A stretch of 64,000 bases of DNA from Brooklawnia propionicigenes (GTDB lineage Bacteria; Actinomycetota; Actinomycetes; Propionibacteriales; Propionibacteriaceae), in the NCBI RefSeq assembly GCF_030297015.1, contig NZ_AP028056.1, forward strand, positions 2,428,939 through 2,492,938, in the 5' to 3' direction. How positions within the stretch are numbered: the first letter of the stretch is position 1; every line of letters starts with the position of its first letter. The notes beneath the pieces are model-generated. The model had not been told where the DNA came from. It was given only the letters and a program-made list of their open reading frames with translations, and did not search any database. This document shows positions 19,887 to 29,446 of this stretch, piece after piece. Made by a program: the position numbers and the translations under genes.

Positions 19887-21434
19887 ATGCCTTCACGACC
19901 GGTCATTGTCATCGACTTTGGCGCGCAGTACGCCCAGCTCATTGCCCGCAGGGTGCGTGAGGCGCACGTCTATTCCGAGATCATGCCCCATACCGCGTCG
20001 GTGGCCGAGGTGCTCGCCCGCGACCCGCAGGCCATCATCTTGTCGGGCGGCCCGCAGTCGGTCTACGCCAGCGGCGCCCCGCAGGTCGACCCGGCGCTGT
20101 TCTCCGCGGGGGTGCCGGTCTTCGGCATCTGCTACGGCTTCCAGGCGATGGCCCAGGCGCTGGGCGGCGTGGTGCGCCGCACCGACACCTCCGAGTTCGG
20201 GCGTACCCATCTCGAGGTGGACGAGCCGTCGCCGTTGCTGGCCGGAATCCCGCAGACGCTCAACGTCTGGATGAGCCACGGCGACTCCGTGACCCAGGAA
20301 CCTGCCGGCTTCGGTCGGCTCGCGCACAGCCTGGGCACCCCGGTGGCGGCGTTCGCCGACACCGATCGTGGGTTCGCCGGTGTGCAGTGGCATCCCGAGG
20401 TCGCTCACACCGAGTTGGGCCAGCAGGTCATCGAGAACTTCCTGTACAACGTGGCCGGGTTGACCCCCGACTGGACGAGCGAGAATTTCGTCGCCGAGCA
20501 GATCGCGGCGATCCGCGCGCAGGTCGGCGACCGGCAGGTGCTGTGCGGGCTGTCCGGTGGCGTCGATTCGGCGGTCGCGGCTGCTCTGGTGCAGCGCGCC
20601 ATCGGCGATCAGCTGACCTGCGTGTTCGTCGATCACGGCCTGCTGCGCGCCGGCGAGGCCGAGCAGGTCGAGAAGGATTTCGTGGCGGCGACCGGCGTGC
20701 GGCTGGTGGTCGCCGATGAGAAGGATCGTTTCCTGGAGGCGCTGGCCGGCGTCTCGGACCCCGAAACCAAACGCAAGATCGTCGGCCGTGAGTTCATCCG
20801 CAGCTTCGAGGCGGCCGCCCGGGCCATCGCGGGCGAGCGCGGCATCGATTTCTTGGTGCAGGGCACCTTGTACCCCGATGTCGTGGAATCCGGGGGTGGC
20901 GACGGCGCGGCCAATATCAAGAGTCATCACAATGTCGGCGGACTGCCCGACGACCTGCAGTTCACCCTGATCGAACCTTTGCGCACCCTGTTCAAGGATG
21001 AGGTACGCGCGGCCGGTGTGGAGTTGGGTCTGCCCGAGGAGATGGTCTGGCGCCAGCCCTTCCCGGGCCCGGGCCTGGCCATTCGCATCATTGGTGAGGT
21101 CACCTGGGAGCGTCTCGAATTGCTGCGTGCCGCGGACGCGATCGCCCGCCACGAGCTGACTGCTGCCGGTCTCGATCGCGCTGTCTGGCAGATGCCGGTC
21201 GTCCTGCTCGCCGATGTGCGCTCAGTCGGCGTCCAAGGTGATGGACGAACCTACGGTCACCCGATCGTGCTGCGTCCGGTGAGCAGCGAGGACGCCATGA
21301 CCGCCGATTGGTCGCGGCTGCCCTACGAGGTGATCGAGAAGATCAGCACGCGCATCACCAACGAAGTGCGCCAGATCAACCGGGTCGTGGTGGACGTAAC
21401 CAGCAAGCCGCCGGGCACGATCGAGTGGGAGTGA
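19887..21434 (+). CDS. guaA: GMP synthase (glutamine-hydrolysing)
   Basis: GuaA aminates XMP to GMP. The 515-residue protein opens [20 protein letters not shown]. Residues 1 to about 195 are the class I amidotransferase domain, with the nucleophilic Cys in [12 protein letters not shown] and the His in VQWHPEV. The ATP-pyrophosphatase domain ([16 protein letters not shown]) and the GMP synthase dimerisation domain ([18 protein letters not shown]) follow. ATG 19887 is chosen because the conserved N-terminus begins there and a -10 lies 7 bases upstream; an open frame reaches back to 19776 without similarity. Confidence 0.97.
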   Translation: MPSRPVIVIDFGAQYAQLIARRVREAHVYSEIMPHTASVAEVLARDPQAIILSGGPQSVYASGAPQVDPALFSAGVPVFGICYGFQAMAQALGGVVRRTDTSEFGRTHLEVDEPSPLLAGIPQTLNVWMSHGDSVTQEPAGFGRLAHSLGTPVAAFADTDRGFAGVQWHPEVAHTELGQQVIENFLYNVAGLTPDWTSENFVAEQIAAIRAQVGDRQVLCGLSGGVDSAVAAALVQRAIGDQLTCVFVDHGLLRAGEAEQVEKDFVAATGVRLVVADEKDRFLEALAGVSDPETKRKIVGREFIRSFEAAARAIAGERGIDFLVQGTLYPDVVESGGGDGAANIKSHHNVGGLPDDLQFTLIEPLRTLFKDEVRAAGVELGLPEEMVWRQPFPGPGLAIRIIGEVTWERLELLRAADAIARHELTAAGLDRAVWQMPVVLLADVRSVGVQGDGRTYGHPIVLRPVSSEDAMTADWSRLPYEVIEKISTRITNEVRQINRVVVDVTSKPPGTIEWE

Positions 21435-21468
21435 TCGGTGCCCAGCGGCATGCCGGCGAATCCGGGAG

Positions 21469-21780
21469 TTAGTCGGCGCTGAAGGTGTCAGCGGGACCGT
21501 TGTCGGGCTCACCACCGGACTGGCGGGCGTCGCGGCGACGCTGATAGTCGCCGTAGCGGTCGTAGAGCTGGTCGGCCCCGGTCTGGCCGCTTCCCTGGTC
21601 GGGGATGGCCAGCCAGGCGATCACGTAGGCAGCGCAGACGGCTCCGAGGCTGAACAGGCCGAGCGCAGCGGTCACCACCCGCACGATGGTCGGGTCGATG
21701 TCGAAGTATTCGGCGATGCCACCGCAAACACCTGCGATGACGCGATGATCACGGCTGCGGACGAGTTTCCGAGTTGTCAT
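21469..21780 (-). CDS. PspC domain protein (small)
   Basis: This 103-residue membrane protein has a PspC domain at residues 1-65: LVRSRDHRVIAGVCGGIAEY, then FDIDPTIVRVVTAALG and a hydrophobic helix. A polar tail rich in Arg, Asp and Gly follows. PspC proteins sense or respond to envelope stress. Two other PspC-bearing genes lie within 3 kb, one of them a histidine kinase, so the group is probably one signalling locus. A TAGACT hexamer ends one base before the ATG, so the real start of transcription or translation could be slightly different. Confidence 0.85.
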   Translation of the reverse strand: MTTRKLVRSRDHRVIAGVCGGIAEYFDIDPTIVRVVTAALGLFSLGAVCAAYVIAWLAIPDQGSGQTGADQLYDRYGDYQRRRDARQSGGEPDNGPADTFSAD

Positions 21781-21829
21781 GAGTCTATTGTCCCTTCTGT
21801 AGTGGGTTGCGTGGTCGGTGATGGTGGGA

Positions 21830-22021
21830 TCAGTGGGGGCTGTCGCGTCGGTTACTCAGCACCAGCCCGAGCAGGCCGAGGACGATCAGCCCGAGCGGTG
21901 CGAGCAGACCGAAGACGGTCATCGTGGTCAGGACTTTCAGTTCTTGCAGTACCGCCAGACCCGCCATCGCGATGAAGGCAAGCCCCCAGATGATCGCCAC
22001 CAGACTGGGTTTGCGGGTCAT
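21830..22021 (-). CDS. Small membrane protein, function unknown
   Basis: A 63-residue protein with two predicted membrane helices (VAIIWGLAFIAMAGLAVL and FGLLAPLGLIVLGLLGLVL) and a short basic tail. ATG 22021 overlaps the stop of the upstream PspC gene as ATGA, so the pair is translationally coupled. I do not recognise the family. Context suggests an accessory of the PspC signalling locus. Confidence 0.65.
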   Translation of the reverse strand: MTRKPSLVAIIWGLAFIAMAGLAVLQELKVLTTMTVFGLLAPLGLIVLGLLGLVLSNRRDSPH

Positions 22022-23103
22022 GGCATCACCCACAGCTGTGAATCGTGGGCGGAGATCACAATCGTCAGGGTCGGCTGGGTCTCATCGATGATCTGGTGGT
22101 AGGTGACCTGGCCTGATCCGTTGTAGAAGCCGATCGGCAACATGGCCGTCGAGTCGCTGTAGCTGAGCTCGATGATCACGTTCTGATCGGCCGCAAGCGT
22201 CAGGCCGAGCCGGGAGTCCCGCAGATCGATCTGCCACTGATCATCCTCGGTGATGGGTATTGCGCCAATGTCCAGGCTCTGCTGCGAGTCGTAGAGCGAG
22301 ACGTCACCGAGTTGGTCGGACGCCAGATAGCGGATCGCGTCGCTGCCTCGCGGCGGCAGCGCGATCATCGCTGCGGCCATCGCCACCGCCACAATCACGC
22401 CCGGAATGATCAGGCCGAGGCCGCGTCCGCGCCGGGCGAGTATCAGCAGACCCAGGCCGATCATCCCGAGTGCTGCCGCCAGCGGCAGCACCACCTTGTC
22501 GGGGAACCAGACCGTCGTCGCGAACGCGGCACCGGCGGCCAACAGCAGCGTCCCCAGGGTGATGGCGACAGCGGCGCGGTCATGCGCCTTGACCGGGGCC
22601 GGCGTGGGGGACCAGTAGCGGGTGGTCACCCGGCGCGGGGTGCCACCTCGGCGCAGCCGGCCCTGGGTTCCGGCCCAAGCCGTCACGGCGATCATCGCGA
22701 CAGGCAGCCAGCCGACCCCGGTGACGGTGCCGAACAACAGGCTGCCCAGGATGCCGAACGCCAGCGCCCAGCTCACCACGACCTTCGGCGGCGCATTGCG
22801 CCAGCGGCGGCCGACGTGATCGAGGGGAGCCATGCCGGTGGTCGCGTTGCGAGTGAGTATCCATCCGGTGAGATACGCCAGGACACCGATGCCCGAACAC
22901 AGTCCGGTCAACACGAACAGGCACCGCACCAGCAGCACATCGATGCCCAACCAGTCCGCCAGCGCCACGCTCAGACCGGTGATATTGCCGTGAGCAGGAG
23001 TGCGCTTCAGATCGAGGAACTCGGCTGCCCAGTCACGAGACGGCCGAGGAGAATCCGGACGCAACGGCCACTGCTGAGGTGGCGGTGGCGTGCTGGCGGA
23101 CAT
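22018..23103 (-). CDS. PspC domain membrane protein with LiaF-like C-terminus
   Basis: The 361-residue protein has a cytoplasmic N-terminus, a PspC domain (about residues 30-85: LDLKRTPAHGNITGLSVALA, with a glycine-rich helix), several further membrane helices and a beta-rich C-terminal domain (IGAIPITEDDQWQIDLRDSR) that resembles LiaF/toast-rack domains. Such proteins often restrain a cognate kinase. ATG 23103 (MSASTPPPPQQWP) is chosen because the open frame upstream has no similarity and would overlap the promoter of the divergent kinase gene. Confidence 0.75.
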   Translation of the reverse strand: MSASTPPPPQQWPLRPDSPRPSRDWAAEFLDLKRTPAHGNITGLSVALADWLGIDVLLVRCLFVLTGLCSGIGVLAYLTGWILTRNATTGMAPLDHVGRRWRNAPPKVVVSWALAFGILGSLLFGTVTGVGWLPVAMIAVTAWAGTQGRLRRGGTPRRVTTRYWSPTPAPVKAHDRAAVAITLGTLLLAAGAAFATTVWFPDKVVLPLAAALGMIGLGLLILARRGRGLGLIIPGVIVAVAMAAAMIALPPRGSDAIRYLASDQLGDVSLYDSQQSLDIGAIPITEDDQWQIDLRDSRLGLTLAADQNVIIELSYSDSTAMLPIGFYNGSGQVTYHQIIDETQPTLTIVISAHDSQLWVMP

Positions 23104-23266
23104 GTAGTCAAGTCTTGCCGCCCTAGTCGGCTCATGGTATCGATTCGGACCCGGAGCGATCCCCCAAAATCCTACCGGGGCTATGGTCCTGCGGAACATC
23201 CATTTCCGGGAGCCTTCGGGGTCGGGCTCGGTGGAATTGCAGGGGCAGACGTGTGAACCTTGAAGG

Positions 23267-24592
23267 GTGACGAGCGTTCCGGAACCCAGCTATCAACAAC
23301 CTGGTCCCGTCGCGCCCGTACCACCGAACCCGCCGGTACGCACCCGACTGACCCGCAGCCGCTCCGAGGCCTGGCTGGGTGGGGTCGCTGCCGGCATCGC
23401 TGATCATCTGGGCTGGCCGACGTGGCTGGTCCGGCTGTGTTTCGTCGGTCTGGCGTTTGCGAACTTCCTGACCATCGGCGTCTACGCGGTGCTGTGGATC
23501 CTGATGCCCGAACCGTCGCCGGTCGAGCAGCCGCCCGGGCTGCAGGCGGCGACCAACCAGGGCATGCGCCAGTCGACTCGTCCGAAGAATGTCAGCTTCG
23601 GTCGGGTGAGCGCGGTGGTGATGGTCGGGTTCGGCCTGATCATGCTGGCCCGGATGCTCGGCATGGGGCCCGCCAATGCGTTCTTCTGGCCGATCATGCT
23701 GGCCGCGCTCGGTGTCGGTCTGGTCTGGCTACAGGCCGATGATGAGCCCGCGGTCTCGAAGTCTGCGGCTGAGGTGGCGGCAGGTTCCGAGCAGACCCGG
23801 CGGCCGATCGTATCCGTCGGTGGCCGCAAGTGGGTCGAGGCGGTGCGGGTGCTGGGTGGTATGACTCTGATCGGCGGTGCGGTGGCGCTGCTGGCGGCAT
23901 CGCAAGGTGGAGTCGGTCAGCTGCCGCTGGTGGCGATGGTGTCGGCGCTGACCGTCGCGGGTGTGGCCGTGGTGGCTGCGCCGTGGATCCTGCGCTACCG
24001 GCGCAGGATGGCCGCAGCCTATGAAGAGAAGCTGATCGCCGACACCCGGGCCGATATGGCGGCCCATCTGCACGATTCGGTGCTGCAGACCCTGGCCCTG
24101 ATTCAACGCCAGGCCGACGATCCCAAGCAGGTGGCGACACTTGCTCGTCGTCAGGAGCGTGAACTGCGCGCCTGGCTCTACGCCGACCAGGCCGGGCCGT
24201 CGACTCTGAAGGCCGCCCTGACCGAGGCCGGTGGTGAGGTCGAGGACGAACGCGGTGTTCCGGTCGAGGTGGTCTGCGTGGGCGACATCGAACTGACCGA
24301 GGGGCTGCGAGCACTCGTCCAGGCTGCGCGGGAGGCGATGACCAACGCTGCGAAGCACTCCGGCGCGCCGTTCATCGATGTCTATGCTGAGGTGGAACCT
24401 ACCGGCGAGGGTGAACTCGTCCAGGTCTTCGTCCGTGATAGGGGCAAGGGATTCGATCCTGCCGATGTCGCGGACGACCGGATGGGGGTGCGTTCGTCGA
24501 TTGTCGGCCGCATGGAACGCCATGGCGGCAGCGCGAAGATTCGCTCGGCGCCCGGTGAGGGAACCGAGATCCGATTGGAGATGAAGGCATGA
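23267..24592 (+). CDS. PspC-domain sensor histidine kinase (NarL/DesK type)
   Basis: The 441-residue kinase begins with a PspC domain (RSEAWLGGVAAGIADHLGWP) in place of a classical sensor. Membrane helices follow, then a HisKA_3 helix with the phospho-accepting His in DMAAHLHDSVLQTLALIQRQ and an HATPase domain (REAMTNAAKHSG, VRDRGKGFDPADV). It probably detects membrane or cell-wall stress. It is divergent from the PspC/LiaF-like gene and overlaps its response regulator by ATGA. GTG 23267 has GAAGGG just upstream. Confidence 0.9.
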   Translation: MTSVPEPSYQQPGPVAPVPPNPPVRTRLTRSRSEAWLGGVAAGIADHLGWPTWLVRLCFVGLAFANFLTIGVYAVLWILMPEPSPVEQPPGLQAATNQGMRQSTRPKNVSFGRVSAVVMVGFGLIMLARMLGMGPANAFFWPIMLAALGVGLVWLQADDEPAVSKSAAEVAAGSEQTRRPIVSVGGRKWVEAVRVLGGMTLIGGAVALLAASQGGVGQLPLVAMVSALTVAGVAVVAAPWILRYRRRMAAAYEEKLIADTRADMAAHLHDSVLQTLALIQRQADDPKQVATLARRQERELRAWLYADQAGPSTLKAALTEAGGEVEDERGVPVEVVCVGDIELTEGLRALVQAAREAMTNAAKHSGAPFIDVYAEVEPTGEGELVQVFVRDRGKGFDPADVADDRMGVRSSIVGRMERHGGSAKIRSAPGEGTEIRLEMKA

Positions 24593-25275
24593 CCAACGCC
24601 CAGACCGAACCAACCCCCGAGCACACCGGTCCGTGGCGGGTCGTTCTGGTGGACGATCACGGCATCTTCCGGGCCGGCGTCCGCCACGAACTCGAACAGG
24701 CGTCCGACAAGGTTGAAATCGTCGGCGAGGGCGAAGACGTGGCCACCTCGGTGAAAGCCATCCTCGCCACGGTGCCCGATGTGGTGCTGCTGGACGTTCA
24801 CCTGCCCGGTGGTGGCGGCGCGGAGGTCATCAAGAAGGTGCACGCCACCCAGCCGAAGGTGAAGTTCTTGGCACTGTCGGTCAGCGACGCCGCCGAGGAC
24901 GTCATCGGCGTCATCCGGGCCGGCGCCCGCGGCTACGTGACGAAATCGATCAGCACGGACGACCTGATCGACTCGATCGGACGGGTGGCCACCAATGATG
25001 CGGTCTTCTCGCCGCGGCTGGCCGGTTTCGTCCTGGACGCGTTCTCGGGCTCGATCGACGTGGCGTCCATCGATGAGGACCTCGATCGGCTCAGCCAGCG
25101 CGAACGCGAGGTGATGAAGCTGATCGCCCGCGGCTACTCGTACAAAGAGGTGGCCAAGGAGCTGTTCATCTCGATCAAGACCGTCGAGACGCATGTCTCC
25201 AGCGTGCTGCGCAAGCTGCAGCTGTCGAACCGCTATCAGCTGACCAAGTGGGCAACCGACCGCAAGCTGGTGTGA
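24589..25275 (+). CDS. Response regulator, NarL/FixJ family
   Basis: The 228-residue protein has a receiver domain (VVLVDDHGIFRAGV, phospho-acceptor Asp69 in VVLLDVHLPGG, switch lysine in GYVTKSI). The C-terminal LuxR-type helix-turn-helix reads LSQREREVMKLIARGYSYKE, then KTVETHVSSVLRKL. It is the partner of the PspC kinase, with which it overlaps by four bases. Likely targets are the neighbouring PspC genes, but no operator was identified. Confidence 0.93.
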   Translation: MTNAQTEPTPEHTGPWRVVLVDDHGIFRAGVRHELEQASDKVEIVGEGEDVATSVKAILATVPDVVLLDVHLPGGGGAEVIKKVHATQPKVKFLALSVSDAAEDVIGVIRAGARGYVTKSISTDDLIDSIGRVATNDAVFSPRLAGFVLDAFSGSIDVASIDEDLDRLSQREREVMKLIARGYSYKEVAKELFISIKTVETHVSSVLRKLQLSNRYQLTKWATDRKLV

Positions 25276-25348
25276 ATCCCGAACTCGTATGAATCCCAAG
25301 CTGGCGTAGACCCCCGCCGCGGATCCGGCACGCTCGCCACAAATACGG

Positions 25349-25407
25349 AACGCTCGCCATAAGTCAGTTCGCTGCTGTCTGTAGCAAACTGTTCTATGGC
25401 GAGCGTT
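25349..25407. terminator. Long inverted repeat between response regulator and glsB-like gene
   Basis: The outer arms AACGCTCGCCATA (25349-25361) and TATGGCGAGCGTT (25395-25407) pair perfectly. An inner pair CAGTTCGCT and AGCAAACTG is nested inside with one G-T pairing. A partial third copy of the outer arm (ACGCTCGCCACAAAT) lies just upstream at 25330-25344. It separates two convergent genes, so it probably acts as a bidirectional terminator, though no clear T-tract follows. Confidence 0.55.
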
Positions 25408-25458
25408 TGGAGTGACGGGTGGGGAGGACCGGACGTCTGTGCGGCCGGCCCTGCGCCG

Positions 25459-25710
25459 TCAGGCCTTCTTGGTCAGCTTGTTGTAGAGGAAGGTCACCAG
25501 GAATCCGCCGAGGATGGCGATGATCCAGGTGATGGGGTTCCAGAATCCCTGCAGCGAGATGCCGAAGATCGCCGACGATATCCAGCCACCGACGACTGCG
25601 CCTAGCACACCGAGCAGCAGGGTCATGATCCATCCACCGCCCCCGCCGACTACAGCTCGCGCAATCGATCCTGCAATGAGACCCAGGACAAGCCATGAAA
25701 TGAACATCAT
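25459..25710 (-). CDS. GlsB/YeaQ/YmgE family membrane protein
   Basis: An 83-residue protein of the transglycosylase-associated family with three glycine-rich helices (FISWLVLGLIAGSIARAVVG, WIMTLLLGVLGAVVGGWI, WIIAILGGFLVTFLYNKLTK). Members are stress-induced small membrane proteins of unknown mechanism. The leaderless-type -10 points to ATG 25710. Confidence 0.85.
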   Translation of the reverse strand: MMFISWLVLGLIAGSIARAVVGGGGGWIMTLLLGVLGAVVGGWISSAIFGISLQGFWNPITWIIAILGGFLVTFLYNKLTKKA

Positions 25711-25716
25711 GGCGCC

Positions 25717-25722
25717 AGTGTA
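25717..25722 (-). promoter_or_regulatory. -10 element of the glsB-like gene (TACACT), leaderless type
   Basis: On the minus strand TACACT ends 6 bases before ATG 25710. Confidence 0.5.
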
Positions 25723-25812
25723 GGCAGGAGAAGTGTTACGAACCCGAAGGTCTGGTCGTGGTCAGGGTCGCTATCAGGGTGCGTTGGGGGACCCGGCTAC
25801 CCTGATAGGGCT

Positions 25813-28200
25813 ATGACTCAATCAGATCTGCTCGAGGGCCTGAATCCGCCGCAGCGGGAAGCCGTTACGCATGCCGGTCGTCCCGTGCTGGTGGTCGCCG
25901 GCGCGGGATCGGGCAAGACCCGGGTGCTGACCCGCCGCATCGCTTATCTGGTGTCGCAGCGCGATGTGCACCCCGGTTCGATACTGGCGATCACCTTCAC
26001 CAACAAGGCCGCCGCCGAGATGCGCTCGCGCGTCATCGATCTGGTGGGCAACCGAGCCCGGCTGATGTGGGTCTCCACATTCCACTCGGCCTGCGTGCGC
26101 ATCCTGCGATCCGAGATCGATGCGATGGGCTTTCGCAAGACGTTCTCGATCTACGACGACACCGACGCCAAGCGCCTGATGACGCTGGTCGCCCGCGACC
26201 AGAACCTCGACCCCAAGAAGTTCCCGCCGCGGGCCCTGCTCAATTGGGTGAGCAACTGCAAGAACGAGCTGATCACTCCCGACCAGGCCATCGCGAAGGC
26301 CTCCGGCTTGGACGAGGTGCGTGCCGAGGCCTACAAGGCCTACAACGAGCGGCTGCGCGCGGCGAATGCACTCGATTTCGACGACCTGATCATGACCACG
26401 GTGCTGTTGTTCCAGCAGCATCCCGAGATCCGCGAGGCCTACCGCCGGCGTTTCCGTCATGTGCTGGTCGACGAGTACCAAGACACCAACCACGCCCAAT
26501 ACCTGCTGATCAAGCAGCTGTGCGGGGATCTCGGCCCCGACGACGGGCTGCCGGACGACGCGCCGCGCATCACCCCGGGTGAGCTCATGGTGGTGGGTGA
26601 CTCCGACCAGTCGATCTACGCATTCCGCGGAGCGACGATCCGTAACATCCTCGACTTCGAGAACGACTTCCCCGGCGCCCGGACGATCCTGCTCGAGCAG
26701 AACTACCGATCCACCCAGACCGTGCTGTCGGCGGCGAATGCGGTCATCCAGCACAACTCGGGGCGTCCGGACAAGAAGCTGTGGAGCGAGGCCGGCGCCG
26801 GCGAACAGATCGTCGGCTACGTCGCCGACACCGAGCACGACGAGGCGCGTTTCGTCGCCGGCGAGATCGACTCGCTGGTCGATGGCGGCCGGGCCAAGTA
26901 CTCCGATGTGGCGGTCTTCTACCGCACCAATGCCCAGTCCCGGGCATTCGAAGAGGTGTTCATCCGGGTCGGCCTGCCCTACCGGGTGGTCGGTGGGGTG
27001 CGCTTCTACGAGCGCCGCGAGATCCGTGACGCGCTGGCCTATCTGCGCGCGATCGCCAACCCCTCGGACGACGTCTCGCTGCGCCGCATCATCAACGTGC
27101 CCAAGCGCGGGATCGGGGAGCGCGCCGAGGTAGCGCTGGCGATGCTGGCCGCCAACGAACAGATCAGCTTCGCCGACGCCATCGAGCGCGCCGAGCAGGC
27201 CCCGGGTATCGCCACCCGCTCGCTCAACCAGGTGAGAGCGTTCGGGCAGATGATGGCCGACTTCCGAGCCATGGTCGATGCCGGCCTGCCGGCCAGCGAT
27301 GTCCTGGAGGCGGTGCTCAAACGCTCCGGGATGATCGATGAGTTGCGCAACTCGTCCGACCCGCAGGACGAGACCCGGCTGGAGAACCTGATCGAACTGG
27401 TCAAGGTCGCCCAGGAGTTCGTCGCGCAGGCCACCACCCAGGACCTGGCCGGACAAGACGACTTCGAGGTCGTTGCGTCGACCGGCACCGACGGCGCTGC
27501 CGACCCGGGCGCCGAGCTGGCCGGTGCTCTGGCGACGGCCCAGCCCGAGCCGGACGCGTCCTTGGGAGCCTTCTTGGAGCGGATCGCGCTGGTCGCCGAC
27601 TCCGACCAGATTCCCGACGCCGGCGCCGATGCCGGGGTCGTCACGCTGATGACCCTGCACACCGCGAAGGGCCTGGAATTCGACACGGTCTTCCTGACCG
27701 GCCTGGAGGACGGCATCTTCCCGCACATGCGTGCCATGACCGACCCCGCCGAACTGGCGGAGGAACGAAGACTCGCCTACGTCGGCATCACCCGCGCCCG
27801 CAAGAAGCTCTATCTCAGCCGTTCGGTCGTCCGCACCATGTTCGGTCAGCCCGCCTACAACCCGGCCAGCCGGTTCTTCGCCGAGATCCCGGACGACCTC
27901 ATCGACTGGCGGCGCAAGGAATCCGAGGTGGCCAGCTGGGCGTCCGGCGCGGCCGAACGGACCGCCTCGGCCCGCGCCGCGCTCGGGTCGGGCACGATCT
28001 TCGGCACCGGACGCGGCCAGGCCATCAAGAAGACTCTGCCCACAGTGAACACCGGCGACCGGGTGCTGCACTCCACCTACGGCATGGGCACCGTGGTGGC
28101 TACCCATGGCAGTGGTGACAATGCGAAGGCCGACGTCGATTTCGGATCCAGCGGGGTGAAGCGATTCGCTTTGAAGTACGCGCCGTTGGAGAAGCTGTGA
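25813..28200 (+). CDS. pcrA: ATP-dependent DNA helicase PcrA/UvrD
   Basis: This superfamily 1A helicase translocates 3' to 5' in nucleotide-excision repair, in replication restart and in removing RecA. The 795-residue chain has the Q-motif GLNPPQREAV, Walker A AGAGSGKTRVLT (about residues 29-40), motif II VDEYQDTNHAQY, motif III GDSDQSIYAFRGA, motif IV LEQNYRST, motif V TLHTAKGLEFDTVFLTGLED and motif VI RLAYVGITRARKKLY. The C-terminal RNA-polymerase-binding tail (GDRVLHSTYGMGTV) is also present. A TACCCT (25798-25803) lies 9 bases before the ATG. Confidence 0.97.
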   Translation: MTQSDLLEGLNPPQREAVTHAGRPVLVVAGAGSGKTRVLTRRIAYLVSQRDVHPGSILAITFTNKAAAEMRSRVIDLVGNRARLMWVSTFHSACVRILRSEIDAMGFRKTFSIYDDTDAKRLMTLVARDQNLDPKKFPPRALLNWVSNCKNELITPDQAIAKASGLDEVRAEAYKAYNERLRAANALDFDDLIMTTVLLFQQHPEIREAYRRRFRHVLVDEYQDTNHAQYLLIKQLCGDLGPDDGLPDDAPRITPGELMVVGDSDQSIYAFRGATIRNILDFENDFPGARTILLEQNYRSTQTVLSAANAVIQHNSGRPDKKLWSEAGAGEQIVGYVADTEHDEARFVAGEIDSLVDGGRAKYSDVAVFYRTNAQSRAFEEVFIRVGLPYRVVGGVRFYERREIRDALAYLRAIANPSDDVSLRRIINVPKRGIGERAEVALAMLAANEQISFADAIERAEQAPGIATRSLNQVRAFGQMMADFRAMVDAGLPASDVLEAVLKRSGMIDELRNSSDPQDETRLENLIELVKVAQEFVAQATTQDLAGQDDFEVVASTGTDGAADPGAELAGALATAQPEPDASLGAFLERIALVADSDQIPDAGADAGVVTLMTLHTAKGLEFDTVFLTGLEDGIFPHMRAMTDPAELAEERRLAYVGITRARKKLYLSRSVVRTMFGQPAYNPASRFFAEIPDDLIDWRRKESEVASWASGAAERTASARAALGSGTIFGTGRGQAIKKTLPTVNTGDRVLHSTYGMGTVVATHGSGDNAKADVDFGSSGVKRFALKYAPLEKL

Positions 28201-28212
28201 TCGATGCCCCGC

Positions 28213-28218
28213 TAGGCT
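28213..28218 (+). promoter_or_regulatory. -10 element of sucCD (TAGGCT), leaderless type
   Basis: TAGGCT ends 6 bases before GTG 28225, in the 24-base gap after pcrA. Confidence 0.55.
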
Positions 28219-28224
28219 GACGGG

Positions 28225-29445
28225 GTGGATCTATTCGAGTATCAGGCCCGGGATCTGTTCGAAGCCCAGGGCGTTCCGGTTCCGCGAGGCATCGTCGCTC
28301 GAACGCCGGAAGAAGCAGAGCGAGCCGCCATCACGCTCGGTACTCCCGTGACCGTCGTCAAAGCCCAGGTGAAGACCGGTGGACGCGGCAAGGCCGGCGG
28401 TGTCAAGGTCGTCCGTTCGCCGAAGGAGGCGGCGCAGGCCGCGGAAAAGATCCTCGGCATGGACATCAAGGGTCACACGGTGCACCAGGTGATGGTCGCC
28501 GAGGGCATCGACATCGCCGAGGAGTACTACTTCTCATTGCTGGTCGATCGAGCCGAACGGCGCTGGCTGGCGATGTGCAGCACCCAGGGCGGGATGGACA
28601 TCGAGACGTTGGCCGCCGAGCATCCCGAAGCGCTGGCCCGGGTAGCTGTCGACCCCAGGGTGGGCATCGACGCCGCCAAGGCTGTCGAGATCGTGGACGC
28701 CGCCGGGTTCGACGAGGCCGACCGCGTGAAGATCGCTGAGGTACTGGTCACTCTGGGGGCTGCGTTCGTCGCCGAGGACGCCACGCTGGTCGAGGTGAAT
28801 CCCCTGGTCAAGACCGGTTCAGGGCAGATTCTGGCGGCTGACGGCAAGGTCACCTTGGACGACAACGCCGACTTCCGGCATCCCGATCATGCCGGGCTGA
28901 AGGACCTCTCCGCCACCGATCCGCTGGAGTTGGCGGCTGCCGAACGCGGTCTCAACTACGTGAAGCTGGACGGCGACGTCGGCATCATCGGCAACGGGGC
29001 GGGCCTGGTGATGAGCACCCTCGACGTGGTCGCCTACGCGGGCGCCGACCTGCCCGGTCAGCCGAAACCGGCAAACTTCCTCGACATCGGAGGTGGCGCG
29101 TCCGCCCAGGTGATGGCCGACGGACTGAGCATCATCTTGTCCGACGGGCAGGTGCGGTCGGTCTTCGTCAACGTCTTCGGCGGCATCACCGCGTGCGACG
29201 AGGTGGCCAACGGCATCAAGCAGGCCCTGATGGTGCTGGGAGACCAGGCCACGCGTCCGATCGTGGTGCGGCTGGACGGCAATGCCGTCGAAGAAGGACG
29301 TGGCATCCTGGCCGAGTATGCGCACCCACGCGTCCGGCTCGCCGAGACCATGGACGATGGCGCCCGGCTGGCGGCCGAACTGGCTGCCGAGGTCGAGATC
29401 TTGGCCGATGACCAGCAGGCCGACGACGCAAGCAAGGAGGCCTGA
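28225..29445 (+). CDS. sucC: Succinyl-CoA synthetase, beta subunit
   Basis: SucC and SucD convert succinyl-CoA to succinate with substrate-level phosphorylation. In propionic-acid bacteria this sits between the TCA and methylmalonyl-CoA routes. The 406-residue subunit has the N-terminal ATP-grasp fold ([34 protein letters not shown]) and the C-terminal ligase domain with [10 protein letters not shown] and [14 protein letters not shown]. Whether it uses ADP or GDP is not clear from sequence. sucD begins just after its stop. Confidence 0.97.
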   Translation: MDLFEYQARDLFEAQGVPVPRGIVARTPEEAERAAITLGTPVTVVKAQVKTGGRGKAGGVKVVRSPKEAAQAAEKILGMDIKGHTVHQVMVAEGIDIAEEYYFSLLVDRAERRWLAMCSTQGGMDIETLAAEHPEALARVAVDPRVGIDAAKAVEIVDAAGFDEADRVKIAEVLVTLGAAFVAEDATLVEVNPLVKTGSGQILAADGKVTLDDNADFRHPDHAGLKDLSATDPLELAAAERGLNYVKLDGDVGIIGNGAGLVMSTLDVVAYAGADLPGQPKPANFLDIGGGASAQVMADGLSIILSDGQVRSVFVNVFGGITACDEVANGIKQALMVLGDQATRPIVVRLDGNAVEEGRGILAEYAHPRVRLAETMDDGARLAAELAAEVEILADDQQADDASKEA

Positions 29446-29446
29446 G

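Noticed and set aside
21782-21787. TAGACT as a leaderless -10 for the small PspC gene
   Set aside because: It ends only one base before the ATG, too close for a start at that codon, so it was left out of the leaderless set.
25822-28107. A 761-codon open frame on the strand opposite pcrA
   Set aside because: It mirrors the PcrA codons, has no family similarity that I can see and arises from GC-rich third positions. The PcrA motifs on the plus strand are unambiguous.
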